64,000 bases of DNA from Mycolicibacterium parafortuitum (GTDB lineage: Bacteria > Actinomycetota > Actinomycetes > Mycobacteriales > Mycobacteriaceae): contig NZ_MVID01000002.1 of assembly GCF_002086815.1 (NCBI RefSeq), positions 310,001-374,000 on the forward strand. The letters run 5' to 3'. Positions 56,993 to 64,000 of the stretch are shown one piece after another. The notes below the pieces were generated by a model. The model did no database searches. It saw only the letters and a program-made list of their open reading frames with translations, and had not been told where the DNA came from. The first letter of the stretch is position 1; each line of letters starts with the position of its first letter. A program made the position numbers and the translations under genes.

Positions 56993-57202
56993 TCAGTGGC
57001 AGGGGAAGCCGAGGAGATGGCGTGCGTCGTGCACGAATTCGTGGATGTAGGTGCTGTTGCCGAACACCGATGTCGCGCCCTGATCCATACCGATGAAATA
57101 GAGGACCACCAGAGCGAAGAACGCGGTGAGCGAGAGCCAGAGCACTGCTTTGGTCGCGGAGAAATCTATGGCGCGGGTCTTGCTCACGTCAGGTGACGTC
57201 AT
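56993..57202 (-). CDS. cbtB: Cobalt transporter subunit CbtB
   Basis: A 69-residue protein with one membrane segment (AVLWLSLTAFFALVVLYFIG) and a C-terminal His motif (HEFVHDARHLLGFPCH) matching CbtB. ATG 57202 follows AAAGGAA. A cobalamin riboswitch occupies its leader, so vitamin B12 should shut off expression. Confidence 0.92.
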   Translation of the reverse strand: MTSPDVSKTRAIDFSATKAVLWLSLTAFFALVVLYFIGMDQGATSVFGNSTYIHEFVHDARHLLGFPCH

Positions 57203-57227
57203 GGTGGTTCCTTTCCCGGGAATTCGC

Positions 57228-57330
57228 GTCCCTACGAATGGCCGACGGACCCGGGTCTGACTTTCACAGTGGCGCGACCGTCTGGATTTCCACCAGCTTC
57301 CGACGCCCGTCGATTACCACTGCATCGTAA
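57228..57330 (-). ncRNA. Cobalamin riboswitch upstream of cbtB
   Basis: On the minus strand the leader reads the class signatures in order: GGTGGAAATCC (57294 to 57284), then GCCACTG (57273 to 57267), then GAAAGTCAGACCC. These are the conserved core and B12-box elements of adenosylcobalamin-type aptamers. The SD AAAGGAA of cbtB lies just downstream, so translation control by SD masking is likely. The ends are approximate. Confidence 0.9.
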
Positions 57331-57336
57331 GCCAAA

Positions 57337-57388
57337 CGAAGCGGCCACCCTCCCCCGGTTCGCAAATTGGAGAAGGGTGGCCGCTTCG
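57337..57388 (-). terminator. clpC1 terminator
   Basis: CGAAGCGGCCACCCT (57337-57351) pairs with AGGGTGGCCGCTTCG (57374-57388), a perfect 15-bp GC-rich stem with a 22-nt loop. It starts 16 nt past the clpC1 stop and is followed on the minus strand by TTTGG. It insulates the cbtB riboswitch from clpC1 read-through. Confidence 0.9.
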
Positions 57389-57404
57389 TCGGTGTCGTAT
57401 CCGG

Positions 57405-59948
57405 TTATTCCGTCACGGCCGCGGCGCCACCGGCACCGGCCTGCGCCAGGTCCGGCTCGGCGCCCTCGGCGGGCTTGCGGGAGCCGGCGAACGTGAACCG
57501 CGCATCCTCGCCCTGACCCTCGCCGTCCCAGTTCTCGACGTCGACGGTGACGAGCTGGCCGGGTCCGAGTTCCTCGAAGAGGATCTTCTCCGACAGCTGG
57601 TCCTCGATCTCGCGCTGGATGGTGCGGCGCAGCGGCCGCGCACCCAGCACCGGATCGAAGCCGCGCTTGGCCAGCAGCGACTTCGCCTTCGGCGTCAGCT
57701 CGATGGCCATGTCCTTGGCCTTGAGCTGGTTGGCGACCCGGCCGACCATCAGGTCGACCATCTGGATGATCTCGTCCTGGGTCAGCTGGTGGAAGACGAT
57801 GATGTCGTCGATGCGGTTGAGGAACTCCGGACGGAAGTGCTTCTTCAGTTCGTCGTGAACCTTCTGCTTCATCCGCTCGTAGTTGTTCTCGCCGCCACCC
57901 TGGGTGAAGCCCAGCCCGACCGCCTTGCTGATGTCGCTGGTGCCGAGGTTCGAGGTGAAGATCAGCACGGTGTTCTTGAAGTCCACCGTGCGGCCCTGAC
58001 CGTCGGTCAGGCGGCCGTCTTCGAGGACCTGCAGGAGGCTGTTGTAGATCTCCTGATGGGCCTTCTCGATCTCGTCGAACAGCACCACCGAGAACGGCTT
58101 GCGGCGCACCTTCTCGGTGAGCTGGCCGCCCTCTTCGTAGCCGACGTACCCGGGAGGGGCACCGAACAGCCGCGATGCGGTGAAGCGGTCGTGGAACTCG
58201 CCCATGTCGATCTGGATGAGCGCGTCGTCGTCGCCGAACAGGAAGTTGGCCAGCGCCTTGGACAGCTCGGTCTTACCGACACCGGACGGGCCGGCGAAGA
58301 TGAACGAACCGGACGGGCGCTTGGGGTCCTTCAGGCCGGCACGGGTGCGGCGGATCGCCTTCGACACTGCACGGACCGCATCCTCTTGCCCGATGATCCG
58401 CTTGTGCAGCTCGTCTTCCATGCGCAGGAGACGGGTGGTCTCCTCCTCGGTCAGCTTGAACACCGGGATACCGGTCCAGTTGCCGAGCACCTCGGCGATC
58501 TGCTCGTCGTCGACTTCCGCCACGACATCGAGATCACCTGAGCGCCACTGCTTCTCACGCTCGGCACGCTGCGCGACGAGTTGCTTCTCCTTGTCGCGCA
58601 GGCTCGCTGCCTTCTCGAAGTCCTGCGCGTCGATCGCGGACTCCTTCTCCCGGCGCGCGTCGGCGATCTTCTCGTCGAACTCGCGCAGGTCCGGCGGAGC
58701 GGTCATCCGGCGGATGCGCATCCGGGCGCCGGCCTCGTCGATCAGGTCGATCGCCTTGTCCGGCAGGAACCGGTCGTTGATGTAGCGGTCGGCCAGCGTC
58801 GCGGCCGCCGCGATGGCGCCGTCGGTGATCGAGACGCGGTGATGCGCCTCGTAGCGGTCGCGCAGCCCCTTGAGGATCTCGATGGTGTGCGCGACGGTCG
58901 GCTCGCCGACCTGGACCGGCTGGAACCGGCGCTCGAGCGCGGCGTCCTTCTCGATGTACTTGCGGTACTCGTCGAGGGTGGTCGCACCGATGGTCTGCAG
59001 CTCACCGCGGGCCAGCTTCGGCTTCAGGATGCTGGCGGCGTCGATCGCGCCCTCGGCGGCACCTGCGCCGACGAGCGTGTGCAGCTCGTCGATGAACAGG
59101 ATGATGTCGCCGCGGGTGTTGATCTCCTTGAGCACCTTCTTCAGGCGCTCCTCGAAGTCACCGCGGTAGCGGCTGCCCGCGACCAGCGATCCGAGGTCGA
59201 GGGTGTAGAGCTGCTTGTCCTTCAGCGTCTCGGGGACGTCGCCGTGCACAATCGCCTGCGCGAGGCCCTCGACGACGGCGGTCTTGCCGACGCCGGGCTC
59301 GCCGATCAGCACCGGGTTGTTCTTGGTGCGGCGGCTCAGCACCTGCATGACCCGCTCGATTTCCTTCTCGCGGCCGATGACGGGGTCGAGCTTGCCCTCC
59401 ATCGCGGCGGCGGTCAGGTTGCGGCCGAACTGATCGAGGACCAGCGACGTGGACGGATTGCCCGCCTCGCCGCCGCGGCCTCCGGTGCCCGCTTCCGCGG
59501 TCTCCTTGCCCTGGTAGCCGCTCAGCAGCTGGATGACCTGCTGGCGCACCCGGGTCAGTTCGGCGCCGAGCTTCACGAGCACCTGGGCGGCGACACCCTC
59601 ACCCTCGCGGATGAGGCCGAGCAGGATGTGCTCGGTGCCGATGTAGTTGTGGCCGAGCTGCAGCGCCTCGCGCAGGCTCAGCTCAAGCACCTTCTTGGCC
59701 CGCGGGGTGAAGGGGATGTGCCCGGACGGCGCCTGCTGGCCCTGGCCGATGATCTCCTCGACCTGGCTGCGGACTCCCTCCAGGGAGATGCCCAGCGACT
59801 CGAGCGACTTGGCGGCTACGCCCTCACCCTCGTGAATGAGTCCCAGCAGGATGTGCTCGGTGCCGATGTAGTTGTGATTGAGCATCCGGGCCTCTTCTTG
59901 GGCCAGGACGACAACCCGACGCGCACGGTCGGTGAATCTTTCGAACAT
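57405..59948 (-). CDS. clpC1: ClpC1 AAA+ unfoldase
   Basis: An 847-residue Hsp100 ATPase that unfolds substrates for the ClpP1P2 protease. Two ClpN repeats ([15 protein letters not shown] and [15 protein letters not shown]), D1 with GEPGVGKT, a UVR-containing middle domain, D2 with GPSGVGKT, and the sensor arginines are all present. ATG 59948 ([11 protein letters not shown]) is the family start. Essential in mycobacteria and target of natural product antibiotics. Monocistronic by its terminator. Confidence 0.97.
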   Translation of the reverse strand: MFERFTDRARRVVVLAQEEARMLNHNYIGTEHILLGLIHEGEGVAAKSLESLGISLEGVRSQVEEIIGQGQQAPSGHIPFTPRAKKVLELSLREALQLGHNYIGTEHILLGLIREGEGVAAQVLVKLGAELTRVRQQVIQLLSGYQGKETAEAGTGGRGGEAGNPSTSLVLDQFGRNLTAAAMEGKLDPVIGREKEIERVMQVLSRRTKNNPVLIGEPGVGKTAVVEGLAQAIVHGDVPETLKDKQLYTLDLGSLVAGSRYRGDFEERLKKVLKEINTRGDIILFIDELHTLVGAGAAEGAIDAASILKPKLARGELQTIGATTLDEYRKYIEKDAALERRFQPVQVGEPTVAHTIEILKGLRDRYEAHHRVSITDGAIAAAATLADRYINDRFLPDKAIDLIDEAGARMRIRRMTAPPDLREFDEKIADARREKESAIDAQDFEKAASLRDKEKQLVAQRAEREKQWRSGDLDVVAEVDDEQIAEVLGNWTGIPVFKLTEEETTRLLRMEDELHKRIIGQEDAVRAVSKAIRRTRAGLKDPKRPSGSFIFAGPSGVGKTELSKALANFLFGDDDALIQIDMGEFHDRFTASRLFGAPPGYVGYEEGGQLTEKVRRKPFSVVLFDEIEKAHQEIYNSLLQVLEDGRLTDGQGRTVDFKNTVLIFTSNLGTSDISKAVGLGFTQGGGENNYERMKQKVHDELKKHFRPEFLNRIDDIIVFHQLTQDEIIQMVDLMVGRVANQLKAKDMAIELTPKAKSLLAKRGFDPVLGARPLRRTIQREIEDQLSEKILFEELGPGQLVTVDVENWDGEGQGEDARFTFAGSRKPAEGAEPDLAQAGAGGAAAVTE

Positions 59949-60299
59949 CCGTGGTTACCTGCTCTCCATCGCATTGGTAAGTGCCCGCACCGGCAGTCTC
60001 GACGGCCGCAACAACACGGCCATACCCAGTGCCGTACACCTACGTCGTCCACTCTAATGGGCGACAGCTTCGGGTGCCCCGCCTGGCGGTCCCTAAAGGG
60101 GTGACAACAGGAGCTACAGATGGCAATACGGATGACATCTGCCCGACGCTGCTAGAGCAACGCCGCAGATGCGCAAAACGTTTCCCGCCCGGCCACGAAA
60201 ATGGTTCGCCGCCAGCGAACGAACGCGGGAATCCGCGCCGGGCGCGAAAAACGGCCGGAATCGGCTACAAAAACGGCCGGACGACGGCTACGAAAACGG
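59949..60299. other. 351-bp gap between clpC1 and lsr2
   Basis: No convincing gene is seen. From right to left it holds the lsr2 3' flank (direct repeats from 60247; two adjacent hairpins at 60204-60220 and 60224-60237), and then the clpC1 promoter region, in which I see no clear -35/-10 pair by eye. The GTGCCGTACACC stretch near 60025 and ACGTCGTCC after it show no strong palindrome. Confidence 0.7.
60204..60220 (-). terminator. Candidate lsr2 terminator
   Basis: GTTCGC (60204-60209) pairs with GCGAAC (60215-60220) around 5 nt and is followed on the minus strand by CATTTTCG, a short U-tract. A second perfect hairpin, CGCGG-GAAT-CCGCG, lies immediately before it at 60224-60237. Confidence 0.55.
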
Positions 60300-60300
60300 T
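60247..60300. repeat. Short direct repeats after lsr2
   Basis: AAAAACGGCCGG occurs at 60247-60258 and 60269-60280, 22 nt apart, with a third partial copy (GAAAACGG) at 60292-60299 ending on the lsr2 stop. Each copy after the first is preceded by GGCTAC. Confidence 0.8.
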
Positions 60301-60641
60301 TACGTCGCGGCGTGGAAGGCGTCGATCACGTCGGCCGGGATCCGGCCGCGGGTCGACACGTTGTGGCCGTTGCGACGGGCCCATTCCCGGATCGCGGCGC
60401 TCTGCTCGCGGTCGATGGCGGCGCGCCCCCGACCGGTGGCCGCGGCGCGGCCGCGTCGACGGCCCCCGACCCGGCGGCCCGCCTCGACCCACTGCTTCAA
60501 ATCATTACGAAGCTTTGCGGCGTTCTTGGCAGAGAGATCGATCTCGTAGCTCACGCCGTCGAGACCAAATTCGACGGTCTCGTCAGCGGCACCCTCACCG
60601 TCGAAATCGTCGACCAAGGTGACGGTCACTTTCTTCGCCAT
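60300..60641 (-). CDS. lsr2: Nucleoid-associated protein Lsr2
   Basis: A 113-residue H-NS-like protein that binds and bridges AT-rich DNA and silences acquired genes. N-terminal dimerisation domain ([24 protein letters not shown]) and C-terminal DNA-binding domain with [19 protein letters not shown], including the RGR minor-groove hook. The middle linker is unusually arginine/glycine rich ([19 protein letters not shown]). ATG 60641 is the family start. Its 106-bp leader to lysS has three small hairpins. Confidence 0.96.
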   Translation of the reverse strand: MAKKVTVTLVDDFDGEGAADETVEFGLDGVSYEIDLSAKNAAKLRNDLKQWVEAGRRVGGRRRGRAAATGRGRAAIDREQSAAIREWARRNGHNVSTRGRIPADVIDAFHAAT

Positions 60642-60669
60642 TTCTCACTGCCCTTCCCAAGTACCAGAA

Positions 60670-60743
60670 GAGCGGAATGCCGCTCAACTACGGCACCAAT
60701 GTGCCATATTCAGGCGGGCCATTCAACAACGCCTGATTAGGCG
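60670..60743 (-). other. Three small hairpins in the lsr2 leader
   Basis: GAGCGG-AATG-CCGCTC (60670-60685), GGCAC-CAAT-GTGCC (60692-60705) and CGCCT-GATT-AGGCG (60730-60743) are perfect stems with 4-nt loops, all between lsr2 and lysS. The last could serve as the lysS terminator; the others lie in the lsr2 promoter or leader. Confidence 0.6.
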
Positions 60744-60747
60744 CAGA

Positions 60748-62253
60748 TCAGTTTGCGTGTCGGCGAACAATCGGAAATAAAACGGTCTCTCTAATGTTCA
60801 GTCCGGTCAGCGCCATCAGCAGCCGGTCGATGCCCATTCCCGTTCCCGTCGTGGGCGGCATGCCGTACTCCAATGCGGCCAGAAAATCCTCGTCGAGCGC
60901 CATTGCCTCGTCGTCGCCGGCGGCCGCCGCACGTGCCTGGGCCTCGAATCTCTGGCGCTGGATGATCGGGTCGATCAACTCCGAGTAACCGGTGGCCAAT
61001 TCGAAGTTGCGCACGTAGAGATCCCATTTCTCGGTGACGCCGTCGATACTGCGATGCGGCCGCGTCAGCGGGGTGGTCTCGACCGGGAAATCCCGGACGA
61101 ACGTCGGGCCCCACAGCTTGTCGCCGACGGTGTGCTCCCAGAGTTCCTCGACTAATTTCCCGTGCCCGTAGCCGCGATCCCGCGGAATCTCGACACCGAG
61201 CCCGTCGGCGATCTGCCAAAGCCGCTCGGCGGAGGTCTGCGGGGTGATCTCTTCACCCAAAGCCTCGGACAATGACGGATACATTTGAATGCTCTGCCAT
61301 TCCCCGTCGAGGTCATACTCGGTGCCGTCGGCCAAAGTGACCTGTCGGGTGCCGATCGCTTCGTCGGCAACCTCTTGAATTAGTTCGCGAGTGACGATCG
61401 CCGAATCATCGTAGGTGCCCCACGCCTGATAAGTCTCCAGCATCGCGAATTCCGGCGAATGAGTGGAATCGGCGCCTTCGTTTCGGAAGTTGCGATTCAA
61501 CTCGAAGACGCGGTCGAATCCGCCGACCACACACCGCTTGAGGAAAAGCTCCGGCGCGATGCGCAGGTACAGGTCGGTGTCGAGCGCATTGGAATGCGTG
61601 ACGAACGGCCGGGCCGCCGCGCCGCCGGCCAGGGTCTGCAACATCGGCGTCTCGACTTCGAGGAATCCACGCCGTTCCAGCGCATTGCGCACCGCACGCA
61701 CGACCGCGACGCGCTGCCGTGCGATGGCACGCGCCTCCGGACGCACGATCAGGTCGACATAACGCTGCCTGACCCGCGTCTCCTCGTTCAGTTCCTTGTG
61801 CGCGACGGGCAGCGGCCGCAGCGACTTCGACGCGATCTGCCAGGAGTCGGCGAGCACCGACAGCTCGCCGCGGCGGGAGCTGATGACCTCACCGTGCACG
61901 AAGACGATGTCGCCGAGGTCGACGTCGGCCTTCCAGGCGTCGAGGGAATCCTGGCCCACCTCGGCGAAGCTGATCATCACCTGCAGCTGCGTACCGTCAC
62001 CCTCCTGCAGGGTGGCGAAGCACAACTTGCCGGAGTTTCGGGCGAAGATCACTCGACCGGCGACGCCGACGAACTGCCCGGTCTTGGTGTCGGCTTCCAG
62101 ATCGGGGTAGGCCTCGCGCAGTTCGGCGAGCGTATGGGTGCGGTCGACGTGCACCGGGTACGGGTCGCGTCCCTCGGCGAGCAGCCTCTCGCGCTTGGCC
62201 TGACGGATGCGGAACTGCTCAGGGATGTCGTCAGGAGAATCTGGGGACGTCAC
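60748..62253 (-). CDS. lysS: Lysyl-tRNA synthetase
   Basis: A 501-residue class II synthetase with an N-terminal OB anticodon-binding domain ([20 protein letters not shown]) and a catalytic domain with motif 2 ([18 protein letters not shown]) and motif 3 ([13 protein letters not shown]). It charges tRNA-Lys. GTG 62253 gives the family length. It is divergent from the D-serine dehydratase-like gene, 23 bp apart. Confidence 0.95.
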   Translation of the reverse strand: MTSPDSPDDIPEQFRIRQAKRERLLAEGRDPYPVHVDRTHTLAELREAYPDLEADTKTGQFVGVAGRVIFARNSGKLCFATLQEGDGTQLQVMISFAEVGQDSLDAWKADVDLGDIVFVHGEVISSRRGELSVLADSWQIASKSLRPLPVAHKELNEETRVRQRYVDLIVRPEARAIARQRVAVVRAVRNALERRGFLEVETPMLQTLAGGAAARPFVTHSNALDTDLYLRIAPELFLKRCVVGGFDRVFELNRNFRNEGADSTHSPEFAMLETYQAWGTYDDSAIVTRELIQEVADEAIGTRQVTLADGTEYDLDGEWQSIQMYPSLSEALGEEITPQTSAERLWQIADGLGVEIPRDRGYGHGKLVEELWEHTVGDKLWGPTFVRDFPVETTPLTRPHRSIDGVTEKWDLYVRNFELATGYSELIDPIIQRQRFEAQARAAAAGDDEAMALDEDFLAALEYGMPPTTGTGMGIDRLLMALTGLNIRETVLFPIVRRHAN

Positions 62254-62276
62254 GACGTGCCAGCTTAAATGAACAG

Positions 62277-63554
62277 ATGACCGGGCCCGGAATCGCGCCG
62301 ATCGACGACGCCGTCTACCGCGCCGCGGCGCGCCGGGAGTCCGGGCGTCCGCTGGACTGGCGGTTCAAAGGGGTGCCGCGCGCGTGGTGGGGGCGGTCGC
62401 CGGCACAGATCACCGCCGAGGCGCCCGTGTTCGACCCCGCCGGTCCGGAGGCCGCCCCCGGGCCGGTGTGCGTGCTGCGCGCCGACGCGGTGGCCCACAA
62501 CGTCGCGACGATGGCCGAATGGTGCCGCGGCCACGGCGTCGAGCTGGCCCCGCACGGCAAGACGCACATGTCGCCGCGGCTGGCGGCGCGCCAGCTGGCC
62601 GCCGGCGCCTGCGCGATCACGGTGGCGACGGTGAGCCAGGCGGCGGTGTTCCGCGCGTTCGGTGTCCGCAGCCTGGTGCTGGCCAACGAACTGGTCGACG
62701 CCGCGGGGTTGCGCTGGGTGTCGGCCGAGCTGGACCGCGACCCGGCGATGCGGTTCGTGTGCTGGGTCGACTCGGTGCGTGGTGTCGAGCTGATGAACGC
62801 GGCGCTGGCCGGTGCCCAGCGACCGGTGCCGGTGTGCGTCGAACTCGGGCTACCCGGCGGGCGCTCCGGCTGCCGCGGGGCCGATGAGGTCGACGCCGTG
62901 GCCCGCGCCGTGGTCGCGTCCGGCCGGCTGGAGCTGGTCGGGGTGGCCGGGTACGAAGCCGCGATCGCGCAGTCGCTGGCTCCGGAGGCGATGGCCGCGG
63001 TCGCGGCGCACCTGCGCGAGGTGCGGGCGGCCGTGCTGCGCCTGGCGGCGCTGTTCGAGACCGACGAGGTCGTCGTCACCGCGGGCGGCAGCACCTATTT
63101 CGACGACGTCGCCGACGTGTTGACCGGCTGGCCCGCCGATCTGGCGGTGCGCACGGTGCTGCGCAGCGGCTGCTACGTGACCCACGACCATGGGTTGTAC
63201 GCGCGCACATCGCCGTTGACCCGGCACGGCGGCGCCAGGCTCCGTCCGGCGCTGGAGGTCCACGCGCAGGTCACGTCGCGTCCGGAACCCGGGCTGGCGA
63301 TCGTGGCGATGGGCCGGCGCGACGTGTCCTTCGACCAGGGGATGCCGACGCCGCTGGAACCGGCCGGGTCCTCGGTGACCAAGCTCAACGACCAGCACGC
63401 GTTCCTGCAGCTCGACGGCACCGGCTCGGCCGACGTCGGTGACTGGCTGCGGTTCGGGATCTCGCACCCGTGCACCGTGTTCGACAAATGGCGGCTGATC
63501 CCCGAACTCGACGACCGGGGCCGGGTGGTCGACCTGATCCGGACGTATTTCTGA
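62277..63554 (+). CDS. PLP-dependent D-serine dehydratase-like protein
   Basis: A 425-residue fold-type III PLP enzyme. The PLP lysine is in [16 protein letters not shown] and [10 protein letters not shown] bind phosphate and PLP, and the C-terminal HPCTVFDKW supplies the His and Cys that bind zinc in D-serine dehydratases of the eukaryotic type and in D-threonine aldolases. The intact metal site points to D-amino-acid elimination or aldol cleavage, not racemisation. ATG 62277 with little SD. It is convergent with coaX, 1 nt apart. Confidence 0.82.
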   Translation: MTGPGIAPIDDAVYRAAARRESGRPLDWRFKGVPRAWWGRSPAQITAEAPVFDPAGPEAAPGPVCVLRADAVAHNVATMAEWCRGHGVELAPHGKTHMSPRLAARQLAAGACAITVATVSQAAVFRAFGVRSLVLANELVDAAGLRWVSAELDRDPAMRFVCWVDSVRGVELMNAALAGAQRPVPVCVELGLPGGRSGCRGADEVDAVARAVVASGRLELVGVAGYEAAIAQSLAPEAMAAVAAHLREVRAAVLRLAALFETDEVVVTAGGSTYFDDVADVLTGWPADLAVRTVLRSGCYVTHDHGLYARTSPLTRHGGARLRPALEVHAQVTSRPEPGLAIVAMGRRDVSFDQGMPTPLEPAGSSVTKLNDQHAFLQLDGTGSADVGDWLRFGISHPCTVFDKWRLIPELDDRGRVVDLIRTYF

Positions 63555-63555
63555 G

Positions 63556-64000
63556 TCAGCGGGCCTGTTTGAGCTTGCGCTGGTTGTCGCGGTTGCGTTC
63601 GTAGACCAGGCGCAGCCCGTCGAGGGTCAGGTGGCGGTCGTAGTGCTGCACGGTGCTCAGGTCGTCGAGCACCAGCGGCGCCCCGTGCCCGGTGGCGACC
63701 ACGTTGACGTCGTCACCGCCGAAACCGTCGACGTCCTCCCGGATCCGGGTCACCAGACCGTCGACCAGACCGGCGAATCCGAACACCGCACCGGCCTGCA
63801 TGCACTCGACGGTGTTCTTGCCGATGACCGACCGCGGCCGGGTCAGCTCGACGCGCCGCAGCGCCGCCGAGCGCGCCGCGGCGGCGTCGGAGGACACCTG
63901 CACGCCCGGGGCGATCGCACCGCCGAGGAATTCACCCTTGGCGGACACCACGTCCACACAGATCGACGAACCGAAGTCGACCACGATCGCCGCGGTGCCG
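63556..64000 (-). CDS. coaX: Type III pantothenate kinase, 3' part
   Basis: The C-terminal ~147 residues of CoaX, running off the right edge. [32 protein letters not shown] and [16 protein letters not shown]-like motifs match Rv3600c. Type III kinases phosphorylate pantothenate in coenzyme A synthesis. In M. tuberculosis this protein is reported non-essential and lacking demonstrated activity, since CoaA does the work. The panD/panC genes would be expected just outside the window. Confidence 0.94.
   Translation of the reverse strand, partial: GTAAIVVDFGSSICVDVVSAKGEFLGGAIAPGVQVSSDAAAARSAALRRVELTRPRSVIGKNTVECMQAGAVFGFAGLVDGLVTRIREDVDGFGGDDVNVVATGHGAPLVLDDLSTVQHYDRHLTLDGLRLVYERNRDNQRKLKQAR

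Overview
The window is high-GC DNA from a mycobacterium, most likely a fast-growing Mycolicibacterium-type species. The evidence is gene content and order: read left to right it follows the Mycobacterium tuberculosis H37Rv segment Rv3559c to Rv3600c almost gene for gene (ipdF, fadE30, fadD3, fadE31-33, aspB, hsaBCDA, kshB, fadE34, kstR, LacI regulator, MBL protein, arsB2, rlmB, cysS, ispF, carD, lpqE, radA, disA, canB, mutY, mhuD, lpqF, clpC1, lsr2, lysS, coaX). GTG starts, 1-14 nt gene overlaps and leader-poor starts are common, as expected for this genus. I worked by eye, without database searches.

Layout. (1) 1-8252: a partial flippase-like gene, then the HIP (steroid C/D ring) catabolic genes ipdF-fadE30 and the divergent fadD3-fadE31-fadE32-fadE33-aspB, with an exact KstR2 operator between the two units. 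(2) 8240-22216: an accessory block that splits the steroid cluster. It holds an MFS transporter, a DUF222/HNH gene with a perfect SOS box on its start, a complete xylose module (ABC importer, isomerase, ROK regulator, kinase), a 3-hydroxybutyrate dehydrogenase with an MHS transporter and LysR regulator, and a TetR regulator with its divergent partner. The nat gene found here in M. tuberculosis is absent. (3) 22213-31207: hsaBCDA, kshB, a secreted protein, fadE34 and kstR, with three KstR operators. An unexpected small DUF6973-like gene is translationally coupled to fadE34. (4) 31211-42436: accessory and housekeeping mix: otsB, a LacI regulator, a ZnuABC metal importer with a Zur-like site, a GGDEF protein, a rhodanese, pxpA, and an ArsR/MFS/MBL/ArsB group. 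(5) 42433-57202: conserved core with rlmB, cysS, ispF, carD, lpqE, radA, disA, a membrane protein, canB, mutY, a GlxA-type regulator, a hydrolase, mhuD, lpqF, and a cobalamin-riboswitch-controlled cbtB-cbtA-phosphatase operon. (6) 57405-64000: clpC1, lsr2, lysS, a D-serine dehydratase-like enzyme and the 3' part of coaX.

How the genes work together. KshB feeds electrons to steroid 9-alpha-hydroxylation; HsaAB, HsaC and HsaD then hydroxylate, cleave and hydrolyse the A/B-ring products; FadE34 acts on the side chain; FadD3, IpdF, FadE30 and FadE31-33 degrade the remaining two-ring propionate. KstR and KstR2 divide control of these steps. The xylose block is self-contained: import, isomerisation and phosphorylation, with a divergent ROK regulator.

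Most notable departures from the expected layout: ispD is missing between carD and ispF; a 33-bp tandem repeat with five identical units sits between ispF and cysS; the xylose block interrupts the steroid cluster; and five convergent gene pairs share stop codons with exactly the same 4-nt overlap.
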